64,000 nucleotides of DNA from CAYVXE01 sp964455375 (GTDB lineage Bacteria > Zhuqueibacterota > Zhuqueibacteria > Oceanimicrobiales > Oceanimicrobiaceae). The first letter of the stretch is position 1, and each line of letters opens with the position of its first letter. The notes below the pieces were generated by a model. That model saw only the letters and a program-made list of their open reading frames with translations, ran no database searches and was not told the origin of the DNA. Made by a program: the position numbers and the translations under genes. Of the stretch, positions 61,149 through 64,000 are shown one piece after another. The DNA lies in the NCBI GenBank assembly GCA_964455375.1, contig CAYVXE010000009.1:6506-70505 (forward strand). Direction: 5' to 3'.

Positions 61149-62681
61149 TTAGGGAGATGTGGTTTCTTGCACGTTAGCATGTTGGGTAATTTCCTTCAGC
61201 ATCGCATCGAAAACTCCCGGCGGTGCTTCGTGCGTCATGTCATCTACGATTCGGACGTCTGCATCACTGCCCAATTCTGTCAGAGTCCTTTTTAAGATTC
61301 GCACCGCGCCCTCAAGATAAAAGGTATCTTTTTCTCCGGCAAAAATGTGCAGTTTCCCGGCGAGTTTCGGACGTAATGTTTGCCAGTTATTTTTTAAAAT
61401 CAGGTTGATGTCATATCGCTTCCATGATTGCGCTGTTGCCGGGTTGACGGCGCCGGTTTTTCGATCAAACAGTGGAACCGGTTTGCCGTCGTCGCCTCTG
61501 GGACTGAAGACCGCTTCAAAAGAACGAATTTGACCGCCGGGGCCGAGCACCGATTCAAGATGCACAAAATCATCATACCAGATCATGACTTTGCCGCGGT
61601 ACCTCGCCAGCGGTCGGCGGTTACCGTTTGCATCGCGGTACATGTTGGCATTTGCCGCATACAGGTTGATACGTTGGAAATCGTGGAAATCCACCGGGTC
61701 GGGAACGATGGACCAGCAGCCATTAAAGACATCCGGGTAAGTGATTTGCAGCCAGAGACTGCTCCAGCCGCCGGACGAAATTCCGGTGACATAGCGGTCT
61801 GTCGCATCGCCGCTGGCGTGGTATTTTTTTTCGATAAACGGAATCAGCTCTTCGGTCAAAGCCTGCCCCCAGGGGCCGATATTGTCGGAGTTGGCAAAGA
61901 CACTGTGGCCGTAATAATTAGTGGCGTCCGGTATGACAAGAATGACCCTCCTGGGAAGATCGCCCATCATTTTGCGCATCCGGAAAATACTTTTGTGCGA
62001 GCCGCCGAATCCGGTGATGTAGTAAACCACAGGATAGGCTTTGTTCGGTTGTTCCGGCCAGTGCTCCGGCAAGGAAATTGCCGCCCGCATTTTATATTGA
62101 CGATGATGAAATTCAGACAGCGTCGGACTGACGATTTCTACGAGTTTGACATCTTTCGTTTCCTGAAACGGCTCTTCCTGTACGACCTGGTTGAGCGAAA
62201 ATTCGATATTGCCCGATGTTTCTGGAGAAAGGTCAATTGTTTGTGCCAGGCTGAATAAGTCGCCGGCGCCTTTCCCCGGCTGCGGATTGTCGGGGTTGCG
62301 GCGGGCAACGGCCTGAACACGATAGCGTCCTGGTGTCAGTTGCGAGAGGTTTACCGGGAATGCACGCGCCGTGGAGTCGAGGATGACGGTTCCTCCGGGG
62401 GGAACATTGGTTACGTCAATTGCAAACACTGGCGGCGGATTGAACCAGTTGCGGCTTAAGCGCGGCTCCCGGTTTAAATCCTGCGTCATCATAATGTAAA
62501 CCCGGCCGCTGTACGGTGTAGGCTGCACTGTTTTGTCAAATGAGATGGAAAACCGCAGCGGTTTGTCGGCGGCGTTTGCCTGCGTCGAAGGAACAAAAAT
62601 TCCGTTCAGAATGAAAAGAAAACAGAGCGTTATTGAACGCATCCAGCCGGTTTTTTTTGTCTTAAAAAGTGTCATGTTCAT
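61149..62681 (-). CDS. Secreted alpha/beta-hydrolase esterase (enterochelin-esterase/feruloyl-esterase-like)
   Basis: 510 aa with a signal peptide (to about residue 38, TQANA). The first 190 residues form a beta-rich domain (LRFSISFDKTVQP, GTVILDSTARAFPVNL), and the rest an esterase-D/Fes-type hydrolase: YPVVYYITGFGGS (oxyanion region), VILVIPDATNYYGHSVF, the nucleophile elbow GISSGGWSS, and a C-terminal histidine in DDMTHEAPP. It probably cleaves ester bonds of a polysaccharide or siderophore in the periplasm or outside the cell; the substrate is unknown. The ATG overlaps the stop of the upstream permease gene by 4 bp, so the two are translationally coupled, an unexpected pairing with a nucleobase permease. 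Confidence 0.82.
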   Translation of the reverse strand: MNMTLFKTKKTGWMRSITLCFLFILNGIFVPSTQANAADKPLRFSISFDKTVQPTPYSGRVYIMMTQDLNREPRLSRNWFNPPPVFAIDVTNVPPGGTVILDSTARAFPVNLSQLTPGRYRVQAVARRNPDNPQPGKGAGDLFSLAQTIDLSPETSGNIEFSLNQVVQEEPFQETKDVKLVEIVSPTLSEFHHRQYKMRAAISLPEHWPEQPNKAYPVVYYITGFGGSHKSIFRMRKMMGDLPRRVILVIPDATNYYGHSVFANSDNIGPWGQALTEELIPFIEKKYHASGDATDRYVTGISSGGWSSLWLQITYPDVFNGCWSIVPDPVDFHDFQRINLYAANANMYRDANGNRRPLARYRGKVMIWYDDFVHLESVLGPGGQIRSFEAVFSPRGDDGKPVPLFDRKTGAVNPATAQSWKRYDINLILKNNWQTLRPKLAGKLHIFAGEKDTFYLEGAVRILKRTLTELGSDADVRIVDDMTHEAPPGVFDAMLKEITQHANVQETTSP

Positions 62682-63991
62682 GATTCCAGAAAAAGTGAAA
62701 GCACTGCAAACATATTTATTACGAGAAATGTCCAGGAAAGTTCACGGTGTTTTCCAATGATGAATTTTATGAGTAACCAACTTAGAAATCCCCAGATAAT
62801 TCCCTGGGTGATGGAATTCGTTAGCGGAATTAGAAGTGCGCTCAGAAAAGCCGGAATGGCATCGTCGAATTGCTCCCAATTAATTTTCTGCACGGGCTTC
62901 ATCATAAAGACACCCACCAGCACGAGTGCGGGAGCAGTGGCCAGAGCAGGCACCACAGAAAGCAGAGGCGAGAGAAACATAAACGGCAAAAATAGCATGC
63001 CAGCGGTGACGGCCACGAGTCCGGTTCGTCCGCCCTCCTTAATCCCTGTGGATGATTCGATGTAACTGGTTCCGGAACTGCTGCCCAGCAACCCGGCAAT
63101 AGTTGTGGCGAAGGAATCCACGATGAGGCATTCTTTGATATTTTTCGGGTCACCGGATTCGTCCTTTAAATTGCCGGCCTCGGCGATGCCGAGAAAGGTG
63201 GCGATGCTGTCAAACATATCTGTGAAGAGCAGTGTGAAAATGACCGGCCAGAAGGACAGGGCAAGAGAGCCTTTTAAATCGAGTGCGAATAGCAGGCTGA
63301 AATCGGGGCTTGCGTGAAAACCCTGCCAGATCACTGTGGGCTGCCCGTCTCCCCAGAGCCTGCCAAGAGGAATGGCCAGACAGGTGGTCATGACGATTCC
63401 GAGAATCAGGGCGCCGTTGAGTTTACGGATCACCATAACAGAGGTAATAATCAGGCCGACGAGAAAAGTCAGGGTAGACGCCGTGAGAGGTCCGCGTGCG
63501 ATAATCGTTGCCGGATTCGCGGTCAAGAATCCGGTATTTTTGAGACCGATCACTGCGATGAACAGCCCGATTCCCACAGCAATTCCGTACCGGAGTTGTT
63601 TGGGAATTGCTTTTAATATTTGTGTACGAATGTTGAAAATGGACATCAGAAAGAAGATGATGCCCGACCAGAAAACAGCGCCCAGGGCTTTTGTCCACGG
63701 AACCCCCATGCCGATGACAACCGTGTAGGTGAAAAATGCATTGAGTCCCATACCGGGCGCCAGAACAATGGGCGTGTTGGCATAAACGCCCATCAGGATG
63801 CTGGAAAATGCACTCACCAGAACGGTCGCCGTTAAAACTGCACTGAACGGCATTCCGGTATTTTCCAGAATGGACGGGTTCACGATGATAATGTACATCG
63901 TGGCTAAAAAAGTAGTGATGCCAGCGAGGAATTCGGTCTTTACCGTGGTCCCGTTTTCGCGTATGTCAAAATGATTTGTGAGCCAGTTCAA
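62678..63991 (-). CDS. NCS2-family nucleobase permease (AzgA-like, purines)
   Basis: 437-aa inner-membrane proton symporter for guanine, hypoxanthine or adenine. The AzgA-type landmarks are visible: TEFLAGITTFLATMYIIIVNP at the start in two parts, APGMGLNAFFTY (TM3 half-helix), LLFTDMFDSIATFLGIAEAG and GLLGSSSGTSYIESSTGIKEGGRTG in two parts near the substrate site. About twelve to fourteen hydrophobic segments. The start is a TTG at 63991, since a stop codon lies one codon upstream in frame and the conserved N-terminus (DIRENGTTVKTEF) needs it. It is the first gene of the unit with the esterase. Confidence 0.93.
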   Translation of the reverse strand: MNWLTNHFDIRENGTTVKTEFLAGITTFLATMYIIIVNPSILENTGMPFSAVLTATVLVSAFSSILMGVYANTPIVLAPGMGLNAFFTYTVVIGMGVPWTKALGAVFWSGIIFFLMSIFNIRTQILKAIPKQLRYGIAVGIGLFIAVIGLKNTGFLTANPATIIARGPLTASTLTFLVGLIITSVMVIRKLNGALILGIVMTTCLAIPLGRLWGDGQPTVIWQGFHASPDFSLLFALDLKGSLALSFWPVIFTLLFTDMFDSIATFLGIAEAGNLKDESGDPKNIKECLIVDSFATTIAGLLGSSSGTSYIESSTGIKEGGRTGLVAVTAGMLFLPFMFLSPLLSVVPALATAPALVLVGVFMMKPVQKINWEQFDDAIPAFLSALLIPLTNSITQGIIWGFLSWLLIKFIIGKHRELSWTFLVINMFAVLSLFLES

Positions 63992-64000
63992 TCAAAATCC

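Noticed and set aside
61428..62258. 276-codon plus-strand frame opposite the esterase
   Set aside because: Long, but without ribosome site or recognisable domain, and antisense to a clear hydrolase with signal peptide and GxSxG.
1..64000. CRISPR arrays, tRNA or rRNA genes, prophage
   Set aside because: No regular short repeats with spacers, no cloverleaf or rRNA signatures and no phage structural genes were found on reading both strands; a tRNAscan or CRISPR search was not available.

Overview
The window comes from a Gram-negative bacterium of the Fibrobacteres-Chlorobi-Bacteroidetes (FCB) superphylum, most likely an uncultured lineage near Calditrichota, KSB1 or Ignavibacteria. The grounds are: three secreted proteins with a C-terminal sorting domain of the 'NYPNPFNP...G.Y.Y.i....v..kk..l.k' type, a PorV-like outer-membrane protein, TolB-type propellers fused to outer-membrane barrels, DUF5683-like proteins, and an IS200-type REP-associated transposase. 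No rRNA or tRNA gene is visible, so the placement rests on protein families only. One scaffold gap (100 N) lies at 56758-56857.

Layout. 1-3.1 kb: tail of a LamG/sorting-domain protein and a GH2 beta-mannosidase. 3.3-7.8 kb (minus): a MalK/UgpC-type ABC ATPase and, upstream of it, a Rieske / cytochrome b / 12-heme cytochrome c operon. 8.2-11 kb: small secreted protein, a short RmlA-type nucleotidyltransferase, Asd. 11-15.5 kb: large hybrid histidine kinase and a stand-alone 5'-3' exonuclease. 15.6-17.9 kb: accB-accC-gcvH. 18.2-28.3 kb: a leader RNA with competing hairpins, then envelope genes (PorV-like protein, an M6-like protein that has lost its zinc site, a small barrel, a metalloprotease-propeller-barrel protein, two DUF5683-like paralogues), then rpiA. 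29-31.6 kb (minus): a promoter followed by a small exported peptide, a polytopic membrane protein and an NtrC-like AAA+ protein without a GAFTGA loop. 31.7-34.5 kb (minus): Ctp protease and a GAF-GGDEF protein, overlapping. 34.8-39.9 kb: second metalloprotease-propeller-barrel protein, BamB-like lipoprotein, PEGA protein. 40-44.7 kb: GH13 homologue with a destroyed active site, tightly coupled to an ABC-2 exporter and an NfeD-domain protein. 45-50 kb: possible sigma-54 promoter, CsgG/TolB-N-like protein, 1387-residue sorting-domain protein. 50-57 kb (minus): B12-radical SAM protein, DUF4412-like protein, dipeptidyl peptidase IV, J-domain/KTSC fusion, RAYT transposase and REP-like repeats. 57-64 kb (minus): DASS transporter, M13 peptidase, esterase, NCS2 purine permease.

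The most interesting items are: the peptide-membrane protein-degenerate AAA+ cassette at 29-31.6 kb, whose mRNA leader is perfectly complementary over 12 nt to the start region of its second gene; the leader RNA at 18.2 kb; three enzyme homologues with ruined catalytic motifs (M6, GH13, NtrC-like AAA+); a 12-heme bc-type complex; and a roughly 100-bp dispersed palindromic repeat present in two diverged copies.
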